From Porticoccus sp041395745 (GTDB lineage: Bacteria > Pseudomonadota > Gammaproteobacteria > Pseudomonadales > Porticoccaceae), in NCBI GenBank assembly GCA_041395745.1, contig JAWKZV010000001.1, positions 124,001 through 188,000 of the forward strand: a DNA stretch of 64,000 bases, in the 5' to 3' direction. This document shows positions 1-8,739 of the stretch, piece by piece. Position 1 is the stretch's first letter. Every line of letters begins with the position of its first letter. Made by a program: the position numbers and the translations under genes. Under the pieces are notes generated by a model, which did not search any database, was not told the origin of the DNA, and was given only the letters and a program-made list of their open reading frames with translations.

Positions 1-1
1 G

Positions 2-1090
2 GCCCGCTTTATCGATCGCGAAGGCTCAGTATTCCTGCGACGGTTTTGGGTGAAATACCAGAACAAGACTTCGGCGGAGCGGCTGGATACCTTGCTGAGC
101 AGTCTCAACCCCACCCCGGTACGGCTGGCGGTGGTGTATCGCTATCTGTTCCCCGAGGGTGATGAAAGCGATTTTGCTGCCTTCCTGGCAGAGAGGCTGA
201 CACAGCAGGCTGTGCCGGAGAAGATCATTCATTCACTGTTCAAACAGTTTGCCCCGGATGCGTTTAGCCTACAGGACCAGGGTTACCTGGCCCGACTGCA
301 TCCGCTGGAACTCTGGTTGCTGGGCTATCTTGAGCGCAACAGTGATGCCAGCTACAACAGCGCGCTGGATGCGAGCAGGGAACAGCGCCAGCAGGTCTAC
401 AACTGGTTGTTGCGCACCAAGGCCAAAAACGCCCGCGACAGCCGTGTCCGCACCATGCTGGAACTGGAGGCCTTCGCTGAGCTACAGCGGCGCTGGAAAC
501 AACTTGGCTATCCCTTCGATCATCTGGTGCCGTCCCTGGCCAGCGCTCTGGGCAGTTCTGGCGATCGTCCCGCCGCGTTGGCGGAACTGATGGGGATCAT
601 CCTCAACGATGGTCTGCGCATGCCGGTTCACCGCATCAACAGGCTGGAGTTTGCGACAGATACCCCCTATGAGGTCAGCCTGGTCGTGGCGCCAGAGGAA
701 CCAGAACAGGCGATGCGCCCGGAGGTGGCACAGGCGCTTAAGCTGGCATTAGCGGATGTGGTCAAAAAGGGCACCGCCAGGCGTCTCCAGGGAGTATTCC
801 ACTCCTCTGATGGTTCGGACCTGGAGGTGGGTGGCAAGACCGGCACTGGCGATAACCGACTGGTAAGCATGACAGGCGGACAGAAGGTCAAAACAAGGGC
901 TCTCAGCCGTACCGCCACCCTGGTGTTTTACCTCGGCGACGAGCATTTCGGCACGCTGACCGCATTTGTCACTGGCAGCGAAGCAAAGGATTTTAAATTC
1001 ACCTCGGCCCTCCCGGCCCAGGTTTTGAAGGGCATGGGCCCGATTCTGGAACCCTACCTACAGCGGGCTCATCCCCCGAATCCCGAATAG
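2..1090 (+). CDS. Penicillin-binding/transglycosylase-family protein, C-terminal part (5' end outside window)
   Basis: The reading frame is open from base 2 with no in-frame stop, so the gene begins upstream; the GTG at 50 is internal. About 362 residues are visible. A KTGT motif preceded by GG (nt 832-846), followed by a TLVFYLGD-like strand and an FTSALPAQVLKGM helix, matches the end of a penicillin-binding transpeptidase fold (third motif, KTG). The preceding helical region resembles the poorly conserved middle of large transglycosylase-domain proteins. The expected role is periplasmic peptidoglycan polymerisation or cross-linking. The catalytic SxxK and SxN motifs cannot be assigned in the visible part, so activity is unproven. 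The family is inferred mainly from the C-terminus. Confidence 0.6.
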   Translation, partial: ARFIDREGSVFLRRFWVKYQNKTSAERLDTLLSSLNPTPVRLAVVYRYLFPEGDESDFAAFLAERLTQQAVPEKIIHSLFKQFAPDAFSLQDQGYLARLHPLELWLLGYLERNSDASYNSALDASREQRQQVYNWLLRTKAKNARDSRVRTMLELEAFAELQRRWKQLGYPFDHLVPSLASALGSSGDRPAALAELMGIILNDGLRMPVHRINRLEFATDTPYEVSLVVAPEEPEQAMRPEVAQALKLALADVVKKGTARRLQGVFHSSDGSDLEVGGKTGTGDNRLVSMTGGQKVKTRALSRTATLVFYLGDEHFGTLTAFVTGSEAKDFKFTSALPAQVLKGMGPILEPYLQRAHPPNPE

Positions 1091-1253
1091 CCCAGGCGCG
1101 CACTCGACAATCTTACCCATTTCATGACGAGTGACGGTTTTGCCCACGTTTGCCTGCAGCAGATGATGCCTTGTTACTGGCATTTGGCTGGCGAACATCT
1201 TCACGGGGCGGCCGGAAATATTCGGGGCACAATTCGGACACAGTCCAGAAATG

Positions 1254-1283
1254 AAAAAGGCCCGCGACTTGTCGCAGGCCTTT
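1254..1283 (-). terminator. Rho-independent terminator after tRNA-Phe
   Basis: On the minus strand GGCCTGCGAC / TCGCGGGCC form a stem with a short AAG-type loop, followed by TTTTTC. It lies 8 bases past the CCA end of tRNA-Phe, which is transcribed toward it. Confidence 0.8.
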
Positions 1284-1290
1284 GGAATGG

Positions 1291-1366
1291 TGGTGCCCAG
1301 GGGCGGAATCGAACCACCGACACGAGGATTTTCAATCCTCTGCTCTACCGACTGAGCTACCTGGGC
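1291..1366 (-). tRNA. tRNA-Phe (GAA)
   Basis: The minus strand folds as a 76-nt tRNA with encoded CCA. The acceptor arm pairs GCCCAGG with CCTGGGC, the D-arm contains AGCTCAGTCGGTAGAGC, the anticodon loop is TTGAAAA with anticodon GAA, and the T-arm contains GGTTCGATTCC. The sequence is very close to the E. coli tRNA-Phe pattern. It stands alone and is followed by its own terminator. Confidence 0.97.
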
Positions 1367-1448
1367 ATATCCTTGATCAGCGCTTGGCGTCTCAGGAGGC
1401 GCGTATTAAACCCTCTCGTTTGGGCAGCGTCAAGGGCGCTGAAAGAAT

Positions 1449-1721
1449 TTATTCCGAGGGTGGAACGTAGCCTTCGGCCTCGTCGATTTCCTGCCCTGAG
1501 AGGAACCTGTCCCGCTGTTCATTGAGGTAGGTGCGGGCAGTCAGATCCATCATGTTGAGGTGTTTTTCGTTGATCAGACGGGTCTGGTGTTCCAGCCATT
1601 CCTGCCATGCCTGCTTGGAAATATTTTCGTAGATATTCTGACCCTTGGGGCCGGGGAAGGGGGGAGCGTCCAGTCCTTCCAGTTCTTTGTTGAGCTTTTT
1701 GCAGTGAACCATGCGTGCCAT
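1449..1721 (-). CDS. yggX: Probable Fe(2+)-trafficking protein YggX
   Basis: A 90-residue protein beginning MARMVHC, with the conserved Cys7, a GLDAPPFPGPKG stretch and the helical core QAWQEWLEHQTRLINE typical of the YggX family. YggX is a small cytosolic protein that protects Fe-S clusters from oxidants and interacts with iron. It lies directly downstream of mutY (stop of mutY at 1736), the same mutY-yggX pair as in E. coli, which supports the call because MutY carries a 4Fe-4S cluster. Length is normal for the family. Confidence 0.95.
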   Translation of the reverse strand: MARMVHCKKLNKELEGLDAPPFPGPKGQNIYENISKQAWQEWLEHQTRLINEKHLNMMDLTARTYLNEQRDRFLSGQEIDEAEGYVPPSE

Positions 1722-1735
1722 CGGAATACCTTCTG

Positions 1736-2773
1736 TTACAGCATTTGTTGCAGGAGCTGCCGGACCGGCTGGGCGGTGCCGAGCTCCAGTGATGAGGCAG
1801 GGTTATACCAGACCAGGCCGCTGTGATCCATGATTCCCGGCAATGCCCGGGCATTGATCAGGGTGGGGCGGTAGTCCAGATGGAAGTGGCTGAAGGTGTG
1901 TCGCTGTGCCGGCAGTACCTCCCAGTCAGTTGCTTCACAGCCGAGACGGCTGCATGCGGAGGAAATTTCAGCTTCGTCATCGCACTGGGGAAATACCCAC
2001 AGGCCGCCCCACAGACCGTTGGCGGGGCGCTGTTCCAGCAGGATGTCTCCCGCCGTATTGCGGATCAGCAGGAACAGGCACTGGCGCACAGGTTGTTCCT
2101 TTCGCGGTTTTTTACCGGGGTAGGCTGCGGGATTCCCCTGAGACACTGCCTCACAATCCTGTGCCATGGGGCACTGCCCGCAGTCTGGTTTGCTTCGGGT
2201 ACAAAGGGTGGCACCGAGATCCATGATGGCCTGGGTGTAGTCGGCTACACGCTCGTTCGGGGTGTGACGTTCTGCATATTCCCAGAGCTGTTCGGCCACA
2301 CTGCTCTGGCCCGGCCAGCCATCCACAGCGTGATAGCGGGCCAGTACCCGTTTAACGTTGCCGTCGAGAATAGGCGCCCGCCTGCGATGTGCTATAGAGC
2401 AGATTGCTCCCGCGGTGGAGCGGCCGATGCCCGGCAGGGTTTGCAGTTCATCCACCGTATCCGGAAACTTGCCGGCAAAATCCGTCACCACCATCTTTGC
2501 GGCTTTGTGCAGGTTGCGGGCTCGGGCGTAGTAGCCGAGCCCGGTCCAGTGGTGCAGTACCCGATCAAGCTCTGCAGCGGCCAGTGAATGGATATCCGGG
2601 AAGCTGGCCATAAACCGTTCGAAGTAGGGGATGACCGTGCCCACCTGGGTCTGTTGCAGCATGATTTCCGACACCCACACCCGATAGGGGTTGATGTCTT
2701 GCTGCCAGGGCAGGTCTTTGCGCCCGTATTGATCGAACCAGTCTAATAGTCGGCCGGCAAAGCTGTCCTTCAT
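1736..2773 (-). CDS. mutY: A/G-specific adenine glycosylase MutY
   Basis: A 345-residue base-excision repair glycosylase that removes adenine mispaired with 8-oxoG. The order is an N-terminal catalytic domain with Glu36 (WVSEIMLQQT), the helix-hairpin-helix LPGIGRSTAGAI (about 113-124) followed by catalytic Asp137 (ILDGNVKRVL), the 4Fe-4S loop with C-x6-C-x2-C-x5-C (CTRSKPDCGQCPMAQDC), and a C-terminal NUDIX-like 8-oxoG recognition domain. Its ATG overlaps the stop of the upstream AsmA-family gene by one base (TAATG), indicating translational coupling. yggX follows in the same operon. Confidence 0.97.
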   Translation of the reverse strand: MKDSFAGRLLDWFDQYGRKDLPWQQDINPYRVWVSEIMLQQTQVGTVIPYFERFMASFPDIHSLAAAELDRVLHHWTGLGYYARARNLHKAAKMVVTDFAGKFPDTVDELQTLPGIGRSTAGAICSIAHRRRAPILDGNVKRVLARYHAVDGWPGQSSVAEQLWEYAERHTPNERVADYTQAIMDLGATLCTRSKPDCGQCPMAQDCEAVSQGNPAAYPGKKPRKEQPVRQCLFLLIRNTAGDILLEQRPANGLWGGLWVFPQCDDEAEISSACSRLGCEATDWEVLPAQRHTFSHFHLDYRPTLINARALPGIMDHSGLVWYNPASSLELGTAQPVRQLLQQML

Positions 2774-4854
2774 TACTTGAACAGCCCCTTCAGCACACCT
2801 TCCAGCAACTCTTGTTTGGGGTCCTGCTCCTCTGCTGGAGCGGTTTCCTCTGCAGGTTGCCCTTCCTCCGTGGTGGTCTGCGGTTGCTTGAGGAATTTGT
2901 CGATCAGCTTTTCCTGGATTTTTCCCTGGATGAGCTGGTTGATGAACTGTTTATCCGGCAAGCACTTGCCGCTGCCATTCTCAGCGAAGGAACCGGTGCA
3001 GCGGAACGGAATATCCTTGTTCTGCACAGTCTTGCTTTTCACCGTACAGCCGGCTTCCGAAGTGGTATCACCATTCAGCCGCGCCTTGATCAGCATGTCA
3101 TAGCTTTCCTTGGCCAGATTCGCTCCGCCATTGCCGGATACCGCCAGGTTGCCGATGCCAGTGGTAAAGCCGGGCAGGGTGATGACCTGCTCCTGCCATT
3201 GGATGGTGCCCTGCATCTCATTCAGCCTGGTGTAGTTGGGCCAGGTTTTGCCGGTCAGGGTTTTACCCTCGACCAGAGAGGCCATCTCACAGTAGCTCTT
3301 CTCGACGTTGATGTTGTCCACCTGCAGGTCGGTGAAACTGAACTTGCCGTTGCCATTCATGTTGGCCATCAGGGCGTCGCTGGTGTCGCCCTTGCTGGAA
3401 CCGCTGAAGTCCATGGTCAAGCGGCCGTGGATGTCGCCCTGTTCCGCAAGGGTGACCAGTGCCTGGTTCAGGTCGATGCCGGTAAGCGTTTTTGTGAAGG
3501 TGACGGCGGGTGTCTTGTTGCGCAAGTCCGCCTTGGCATCGACTTTGAAACCGCCGCCAAAGACGCCGCCGGAAAGGTCGGCAATCTGTACCACTTTGCC
3601 GTTGGTAAACAGATTGAGGTGCAGTTTGTCGACCCTGACTTTATCGGCGGTGACGCTGGCCAGATTGATCTCCACGTGGCCCTTGCCACCTTCCAGCAGT
3701 GCCAATGGCGCCAGCAGGGGAGTAAATATTGCCGCCTGTTCCTCGGTGGAGGTGGTTTCACTGGTTGCCGGTAACACCAGGTCATTGCCGCTCAGGCTCA
3801 TTTCCAGCTGTCGTGGAGCGGTGAGCTGCATGGCCATCTTGCCAGAGGCCTTAAAGCTGTCCAGCGACAGGCTCAGGTCATTCAGGGAGACGGCTTTTTC
3901 CGAAGCGGTAAATTTGGTGCTGAAATCGACCCGACTGAAGCCCTCCGGGGGCTCAATGGGCAGTTCCTTCAAAAGCAGGTTTTGTACGGACAGCTCGCCC
4001 TTCAGATCCGGAGCAGTCTGGATTTTTACCCCGCTGACTGCACCACTGATTTTTGCGGAACCGAGGTTGCCGTCGAGTTCACTGAGACTGAGGCTGTCAC
4101 TGTTGCCGTCATAGCGAGCGTTAAAGCTGAGTGTCAGGGGCAGTTTGTCCAGTCCTTTCAGGGTCAGCCTGGCATTCGACAGGGACACTTGCTGGGGTTC
4201 CAGTTGCAATGCCGCCTGCGAGGTCAGCGACAGCGCGAACGGGTTGGGTTGGTCAGGCAGTTGGGTGCTGACCTCCAGACTCAGATCGAAAGGTTTGTTG
4301 TCGAGATTCAGTCCTTCGCTGGTGAAATTGAGTTGCTCGAATACCTGATCCGGTGCGCCGGGAGTGACCAGGGTGATGCGACTGTTGGTGAGGGACATCT
4401 TGTCGATTGCCACCTCAAAGGGGAGGTCGGTTGTTGCCGTCTTCTGGCTGGCGGCGGCAGCTCCGGGCAGGGCAGCCACATTGGCTGCCTCGGCTGCAGT
4501 CCTGGCGCGGATATCGGCGCCATCCACGGCGATAGCGGCCAGTCTTACCTTGCGGCTCAACAGGGCTTTCCAGTCGAGAATGAAGTTGGCGTCATTGAAG
4601 TGGACATCCGGGATGCCGGCGTTTTCGTCAATGCCCGATAGAGAAGTGCTGCCGGCGTGGACTGCCAGGTTGGGGAAGAATGACCAGCCGAGATCGCCTT
4701 CCATTCTCAGTTCGATGCCATTGTCCCTCGCCAGTTTTTCAAGTTCCGGCTTGTAGCTGTTGGGATCGACACCAACCAGCAGAAAAGCCACACCACCGAC
4801 GACCACGACAATCAGCAGTACTGCAACCAGCAATACAATTTTCAGAAGCTTCAT
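2773..4854 (-). CDS. AsmA-family protein
   Basis: About 693 residues. An N-terminal membrane anchor (MKLLKIVLLVAVLLIVVVVG) is followed by a long beta-rich periplasmic region with repeated AsmA-type segments (for example LNGDTTSEAGCTVKSK near the C-terminus) and an acidic, Pro/Glu-rich tail. AsmA-like proteins are periplasm-spanning lipid-transfer or envelope-assembly factors, and E. coli AsmA affects outer-membrane protein assembly. An upstream in-frame GTG at 4875 exists, but the ATG at 4854 has an AAGGGAGA ribosome site at proper spacing and starts right at the hydrophobic segment. It is translationally coupled to mutY downstream, the order commonly seen in gammaproteobacteria. Confidence 0.88.
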   Translation of the reverse strand: MKLLKIVLLVAVLLIVVVVGGVAFLLVGVDPNSYKPELEKLARDNGIELRMEGDLGWSFFPNLAVHAGSTSLSGIDENAGIPDVHFNDANFILDWKALLSRKVRLAAIAVDGADIRARTAAEAANVAALPGAAAASQKTATTDLPFEVAIDKMSLTNSRITLVTPGAPDQVFEQLNFTSEGLNLDNKPFDLSLEVSTQLPDQPNPFALSLTSQAALQLEPQQVSLSNARLTLKGLDKLPLTLSFNARYDGNSDSLSLSELDGNLGSAKISGAVSGVKIQTAPDLKGELSVQNLLLKELPIEPPEGFSRVDFSTKFTASEKAVSLNDLSLSLDSFKASGKMAMQLTAPRQLEMSLSGNDLVLPATSETTSTEEQAAIFTPLLAPLALLEGGKGHVEINLASVTADKVRVDKLHLNLFTNGKVVQIADLSGGVFGGGFKVDAKADLRNKTPAVTFTKTLTGIDLNQALVTLAEQGDIHGRLTMDFSGSSKGDTSDALMANMNGNGKFSFTDLQVDNINVEKSYCEMASLVEGKTLTGKTWPNYTRLNEMQGTIQWQEQVITLPGFTTGIGNLAVSGNGGANLAKESYDMLIKARLNGDTTSEAGCTVKSKTVQNKDIPFRCTGSFAENGSGKCLPDKQFINQLIQGKIQEKLIDKFLKQPQTTTEEGQPAEETAPAEEQDPKQELLEGVLKGLFK

Positions 4855-4886
4855 GGACTTGTCTCCCTTCCCCACACCTAAATGGC

Positions 4887-4914
4887 CATTGCGGGAATCA
4901 TGTTACCCGCAATG
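4887..4914. terminator. Inverted repeat between the TonB receptor and the AsmA gene
   Basis: CATTGCGGG and CCCGCAATG form a perfect 9-bp stem with a 10-nt loop in the gap after the receptor gene. A second weaker ACCCGC/GCGGGT stem lies at about 4929-4948. Neither has a T-tract, so termination is only plausible; it could also stabilise the receptor mRNA 3' end. Confidence 0.4.
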
Positions 4915-4953
4915 ACCGGCTTTGTTTACCCGCGAGAACTGCGGGTTTAGGAG

Positions 4954-6951
4954 TTAGAAGCTGAAGCGCGCCCCCAGTTCCAGACTGAGTGCAGATTCGG
5001 GCGCAATATCGCGCAGGTAGGATGTGGAATTGCGGATATCGTCATCCAGGAGGTTGGTGCCTTTGACAAACAGCAGCCACTCCCCGGAGGCGGTGTCGAT
5101 GTGATAGTGCACATGGGCGTCCAGGCGGGTGTAGGCGTCCGTGTCATCTTCAAATTCACCTGCATGGCTCTGCTCGCTGGCCTGGGTCAGGCGCATACCG
5201 GCACTCCAGCTGTATGCGGTGTAGTCGAGTGCCACGCCGTAACGCAATGGCGGGATGCGCGGCACATCGCCGCTTTTATCCAGCTTGGCGCGCACGTAAT
5301 CGCTGAACAGTTCAACTTCCCAGCGATCCCCTACGGGAATGCCCAAAGAGGCTTCGAAACCGCGGAAGGTGGCATCTTCCTGCTGGAACTGATAGATGGG
5401 CAGTTCTTCATCCAGGTCGATGACCCCGGTGTTTTTCTTGAAGATAAAGTCGTCAATGGCGTTGTAGAACAGGTTCAGGCTCAGCGTCACCGGTCCTTCG
5501 TAGCGGTAACCCACCTCAAAGTTGTGGCTGGTTTCCTCATCCAGATTGCGATCTCCCAGGTCGAATGACTCGCTGGCATGGTGGGGTCCGTTGGACAGCA
5601 ACTCTTCCACCAGCGGGGCACGCTGTGCTCTAGTCAGGGCGAAACTCAGGGACTGTTCATCCGAGAATTGCCACAATGCCCTGGCTGACAGGCTCTGGGT
5701 GTTGTGACTGATTTCAGACTCGCCATGCGGGTCAATGGTCTGGCGATCCAAGCGCAGGCCCAGTTCGTAGCTCCAGTCGCCCATGTTGGTTTCCCCCGTC
5801 CAGAATATGCCACCTTGCTGAATATCGGATTTGGGGATAAATGCTTCTTCGCCGATGGCGGCGTAAGTGCGGTCCTCGAACTGAGTGCCGATGGCTCCGC
5901 TCCATCCGGCGATTTCCTGATGAAGTAGTTCGACGCGGCCCTCGAAGGCTTCGTTGGTGAATTTGGTGCCTTTGGCTCCGCCCTCGATTTCCACGTGCTC
6001 ATAGTCGTTGTAGCCAAGGCGGAAGCGACCCAGCTCAAAACCGGGAAATACGTCTGTCCATTCCCCTTTCAGGTCCACCCGGGTCTGGTCCATGTCGATA
6101 CGCACCATCTCGGGTTCAGCATCGGGATCAGCGTCGTGGCCGTGTTCTGCTGTGGGAATACCGTAGAGGTTTTCCGTGCGGCTGATGGATATGCCCACAA
6201 AACCGTCATCACCCACCCAGGACAGACCGCCGGTGGCGCTTTGGGCCTGGGTGTCGGTATTGGTGATAAAGCCGTGGGACATGTGCTCGTCCGGGAGTTC
6301 GCCGGGCTCGGGCTTTTGGGCGTAGCCCTCTACTTCCAGGTCATTGCTGTCACGGTACATGCCGTCCAGGTGCCAGGCCCAATTACCTTTGCCGCCTTCC
6401 AGTAGGAACACATTGCTGTTCTGGTCATTGGCAGTGTTGTGGCGGTACTCCACGGCCCCGCGAATCTCCTTTGGCACCTCATCGGGAATACGGTTGTCGA
6501 TCACGTTCACCACCCCGCCGATGGCGCCGTTGCCGTAGCGCAATGTGGCCGGGCCGCGCAGAACCTCAATGCGCTCGGCGACCAGAGCCTCGGTGGCGAT
6601 GCTGTGGTCGCCACTGGCGGTGGAAGCGTCCATGGTGCCCAGGCTGTCCTGCATTACCCGGACGCGGCCACCGGTCTGGCCGCGAATCACCGGCTTGCCC
6701 ACGCCGGGGCCGAAACCGGAACTGGTGACACCCGGCTCATCTTTCAGTGATTCGCCGATGGTGGCGGCGGCTTTATTGCGCAGTTCCTCACCGCTGAGAA
6801 CGCTGACAGCCTGGTTGATGCCGGCGGCGTTTTCCTCCAGGGGAGAGGCGGAAACAATGACTTCATTCAATTCGGAAGTGTGCTGATCCTGTGCGGATAC
6901 AGCAGCAGGCAGACCGGCCACAGCCAGTACCGCCACAAACAGTTTTTTCAT
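4954..6951 (-). CDS. TonB-dependent receptor, ZnuD-like (probable zinc uptake)
   Basis: About 665 residues, outer membrane. A signal peptide (MKKLFVAVLAVAGLPAAVSA) precedes a TonB-box-like LNEVIVSASPL. The plug domain contains KPVIRGQTGGRVRVMQD and VEVLRGPATLRYG-like motifs and is followed by a long beta-barrel ending in the terminal signature LSLELGARFSF. An extracellular-type stretch rich in His and acidic residues (TAEHGHDADPDAEPEM, about residues 270-285) resembles the metal-binding loop of Neisseria ZnuD. The ATG at 6951 is preferred over a TTG at 6957. A small His/Cys exported protein is encoded just upstream in the same direction. Zinc as substrate is inferred from similarity; another metal or metallophore is possible. 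Confidence 0.85.
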   Translation of the reverse strand: MKKLFVAVLAVAGLPAAVSAQDQHTSELNEVIVSASPLEENAAGINQAVSVLSGEELRNKAAATIGESLKDEPGVTSSGFGPGVGKPVIRGQTGGRVRVMQDSLGTMDASTASGDHSIATEALVAERIEVLRGPATLRYGNGAIGGVVNVIDNRIPDEVPKEIRGAVEYRHNTANDQNSNVFLLEGGKGNWAWHLDGMYRDSNDLEVEGYAQKPEPGELPDEHMSHGFITNTDTQAQSATGGLSWVGDDGFVGISISRTENLYGIPTAEHGHDADPDAEPEMVRIDMDQTRVDLKGEWTDVFPGFELGRFRLGYNDYEHVEIEGGAKGTKFTNEAFEGRVELLHQEIAGWSGAIGTQFEDRTYAAIGEEAFIPKSDIQQGGIFWTGETNMGDWSYELGLRLDRQTIDPHGESEISHNTQSLSARALWQFSDEQSLSFALTRAQRAPLVEELLSNGPHHASESFDLGDRNLDEETSHNFEVGYRYEGPVTLSLNLFYNAIDDFIFKKNTGVIDLDEELPIYQFQQEDATFRGFEASLGIPVGDRWEVELFSDYVRAKLDKSGDVPRIPPLRYGVALDYTAYSWSAGMRLTQASEQSHAGEFEDDTDAYTRLDAHVHYHIDTASGEWLLFVKGTNLLDDDIRNSTSYLRDIAPESALSLELGARFSF

Positions 6952-7013
6952 GGTCAAACATCCCTATAACGGAATAACAGAAATAACGTCGAAAATTTTT
7001 GTGATGTGTTACT

Positions 7014-7292
7014 TCAGATCAGGGATGGAGGTGCGCGGCTGTTGTAGTGGGCAACAGTAGAGGTGGGGATGGCAGAGTTATCAAGCAGGGCTGGGACTGT
7101 TGCCAGCGGCGCCAGATTCAGCTCAGAGGGAATGCTGTTGAGTGTGGCGTCGCCACTGTTGGTGCTGTGGCAGATTTCACAGCTGACGTTGTCTGTATCC
7201 AGGTGGATATGCGATGCCGCTGTCTCGCTCAACCACAGGGTGGTAAGCGCCAACAGGCAGACCAGCAGAAAATTGGGGCTTCGCAACCGCAT
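7014..7292 (-). CDS. Small exported His/Cys-containing protein (DUF2946-like)
   Basis: A 92-residue protein with an N-terminal hydrophobic export segment (about residues 8-24) followed by SHIHLDTDNVSCEICH, which holds HxH and CxxCH-type potential metal ligands. This is the pattern of short DUF2946-like proteins found beside metal-uptake genes. It is not a c-type cytochrome in any evident sense, because only this one short motif is present. It is the first gene of a probable two-gene unit with the ZnuD-like receptor and is divergent from hisB. A role in periplasmic metal handling is inferred. Confidence 0.65.
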   Translation of the reverse strand: MRLRSPNFLLVCLLALTTLWLSETAASHIHLDTDNVSCEICHSTNSGDATLNSIPSELNLAPLATVPALLDNSAIPTSTVAHYNSRAPPSLI

Positions 7293-7372
7293 ATCAGTTC
7301 TGAAACAGGAGAAGTGAAGCGTAGAAGTCTAAACACTTCACCTTGCTTATGGAAGGGTGGGGATGGGGGCTT

Positions 7373-7378
7373 TATAAT
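7373..7378 (+). promoter_or_regulatory. Probable -10 box of the hisB promoter
   Basis: A perfect TATAAT lies 39 bp upstream of the hisB ATG and is followed by a GC-rich discriminator. No convincing -35 is present at 16-18 bp. A GTGAAG...CTTCAC inverted repeat sits about 30-60 bp upstream in the divergent intergenic region. Confidence 0.55.
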
Positions 7379-7416
7379 ACGCCGTCCCGAACCCCGGGCT
7401 GATTTTGGAGAGACCC

Positions 7417-8010
7417 ATGGCGCAACGCAAGGCGACTGTCAGTCGCGATACCCTGGAAACCCGGATTACCGTTGAGGTCAATCTCGATGGCACCGGTCAA
7501 TCCAGTTACGAAACCGGCGTGCCCTTCCTGGAGCACATGCTGGACCAGATTGCCCGCCATGGTCTGATCGACATCACCGTCAAGGCCGATGGCGATACTC
7601 ATATCGACGATCATCACACGGTCGAGGATATCGGTATTACCCTGGGACAGGCGGTGCAGCAGGCGCTTGGGGACAAGAAAGGTATTCGCCGATATGGTCA
7701 TGCCTATGTGCCGCTGGATGAGGCTCTGTCCCGAGTCGTGGTGGATTTTTCCGGCCGCCCCGGACTGGAGATGTTCGTGGACTTTACCCGCGCCCGCGTC
7801 GGTGATTTCGACGTGGACCTGTCCTATGAGTTTTTCCAGGGATTCGTCAACCATGCCGGGGTCACCCTGCACATTGATAATCTGCGTGGCAGCAATACCC
7901 ACCACCAGATTGAGACTATTTTTAAAGCCTTTGGCCGCGCGGTGCGCATGGCCGTGGAACCGGACCCGAGAATGGCCGGCGTGATGCCGTCCACCAAGGG
8001 GACCCTGTAA
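7417..8010 (+). CDS. hisB: Imidazoleglycerol-phosphate dehydratase
   Basis: A 197-residue monofunctional HisB (dehydratase only, without the phosphatase domain of the E. coli fusion). It converts imidazole-glycerol-phosphate to imidazole-acetol-phosphate. The metal-binding DDHHTVED lies at residues 64-71 and the second, symmetry-related NTHHQIE at 160-166. The ATG at 7417 follows a GGAG ribosome site; an in-frame ATG-less upstream extension to 7405 was not used. First gene of hisB-hisH-hisA, with 12 nt to hisH. Confidence 0.97.
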   Translation: MAQRKATVSRDTLETRITVEVNLDGTGQSSYETGVPFLEHMLDQIARHGLIDITVKADGDTHIDDHHTVEDIGITLGQAVQQALGDKKGIRRYGHAYVPLDEALSRVVVDFSGRPGLEMFVDFTRARVGDFDVDLSYEFFQGFVNHAGVTLHIDNLRGSNTHHQIETIFKAFGRAVRMAVEPDPRMAGVMPSTKGTL

Positions 8011-8022
8011 GCAGTAATTCCT

Positions 8023-8679
8023 ATGACAGATTTTCGTACCCGTATCGCCGTGCTGGATTATGGCATGGGCAACCTGCATTCCGTGGCCAAGGCGCTGGAA
8101 CATGTGGCGCCACGCGCCGAAGTGGTGATCACGTCCGATGCCACCGAAGTGGATGATGCCGACCGGGTGGTATTTCCCGGTGTCGGCGCTATCCGTGATT
8201 GCATGGGCGAGATCCGCCGACTCGGTTTCGACCGCATCGTCGCCAAGGCCGTAAAACAGGGAAAACCAGTGCTGGGCATCTGCGTCGGCATGCAGGCCCT
8301 GATGGAGCACAGCGAAGAGAACAATGGTGTCGATTGCCTCAGCATCCTGCCCGGGCAGGTGCGCTTCTTTGGCCGCGACGTCCATGCCGCCGACGGCACC
8401 AAGCTGAAAGTGCCTCATATGGGCTGGAACCGGGTTCATCAGACCATCGACCATCCCATGTGGCACGGTATCGACCAGGATGCGCGCTTCTACTTTGTGC
8501 ACAGCTACTACGTGGATGAGAGCCACCAGGAGCTGGTGGCTGGCACCTGTGACTATTCCGTGCGCTTTGCCGCCGCGGTGGTCCGTGACAACCTGTTTGC
8601 CGTGCAATTCCACCCGGAGAAGAGCCACACCGCCGGTTTGCAGCTTTTGAGCAACTTCGTCTCCTGGCTGGGTGAATAA
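8023..8679 (+). CDS. hisH: Imidazole glycerol phosphate synthase, glutamine amidotransferase subunit
   Basis: A 218-residue class I glutaminase that supplies ammonia to HisF. The nucleophile Cys87 lies in LGICVGMQA, and the His197/Glu199 part of the triad lies in VQFHPEKSH. It is functional only as a heterodimer with HisF. In related genomes hisA and hisF normally follow; hisA does, but no hisF is found in this window (see findings). Confidence 0.97.
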   Translation: MTDFRTRIAVLDYGMGNLHSVAKALEHVAPRAEVVITSDATEVDDADRVVFPGVGAIRDCMGEIRRLGFDRIVAKAVKQGKPVLGICVGMQALMEHSEENNGVDCLSILPGQVRFFGRDVHAADGTKLKVPHMGWNRVHQTIDHPMWHGIDQDARFYFVHSYYVDESHQELVAGTCDYSVRFAAAVVRDNLFAVQFHPEKSHTAGLQLLSNFVSWLGE

Positions 8680-8739
8680 ATTCACCCGGTTGGGCCAATA
8701 ATGATAAAGACCACCCCAGAACAGACAGGAAATTAAGCA

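Noticed and set aside
1124..1525. 133-codon plus-strand frame
   Set aside because: It runs through tRNA-Phe and the tRNA terminator.
6958..7013. Zur box upstream of the ZnuD-like receptor
   Set aside because: Only direct GTTAT repeats are present; the palindromic Zur consensus is not met.
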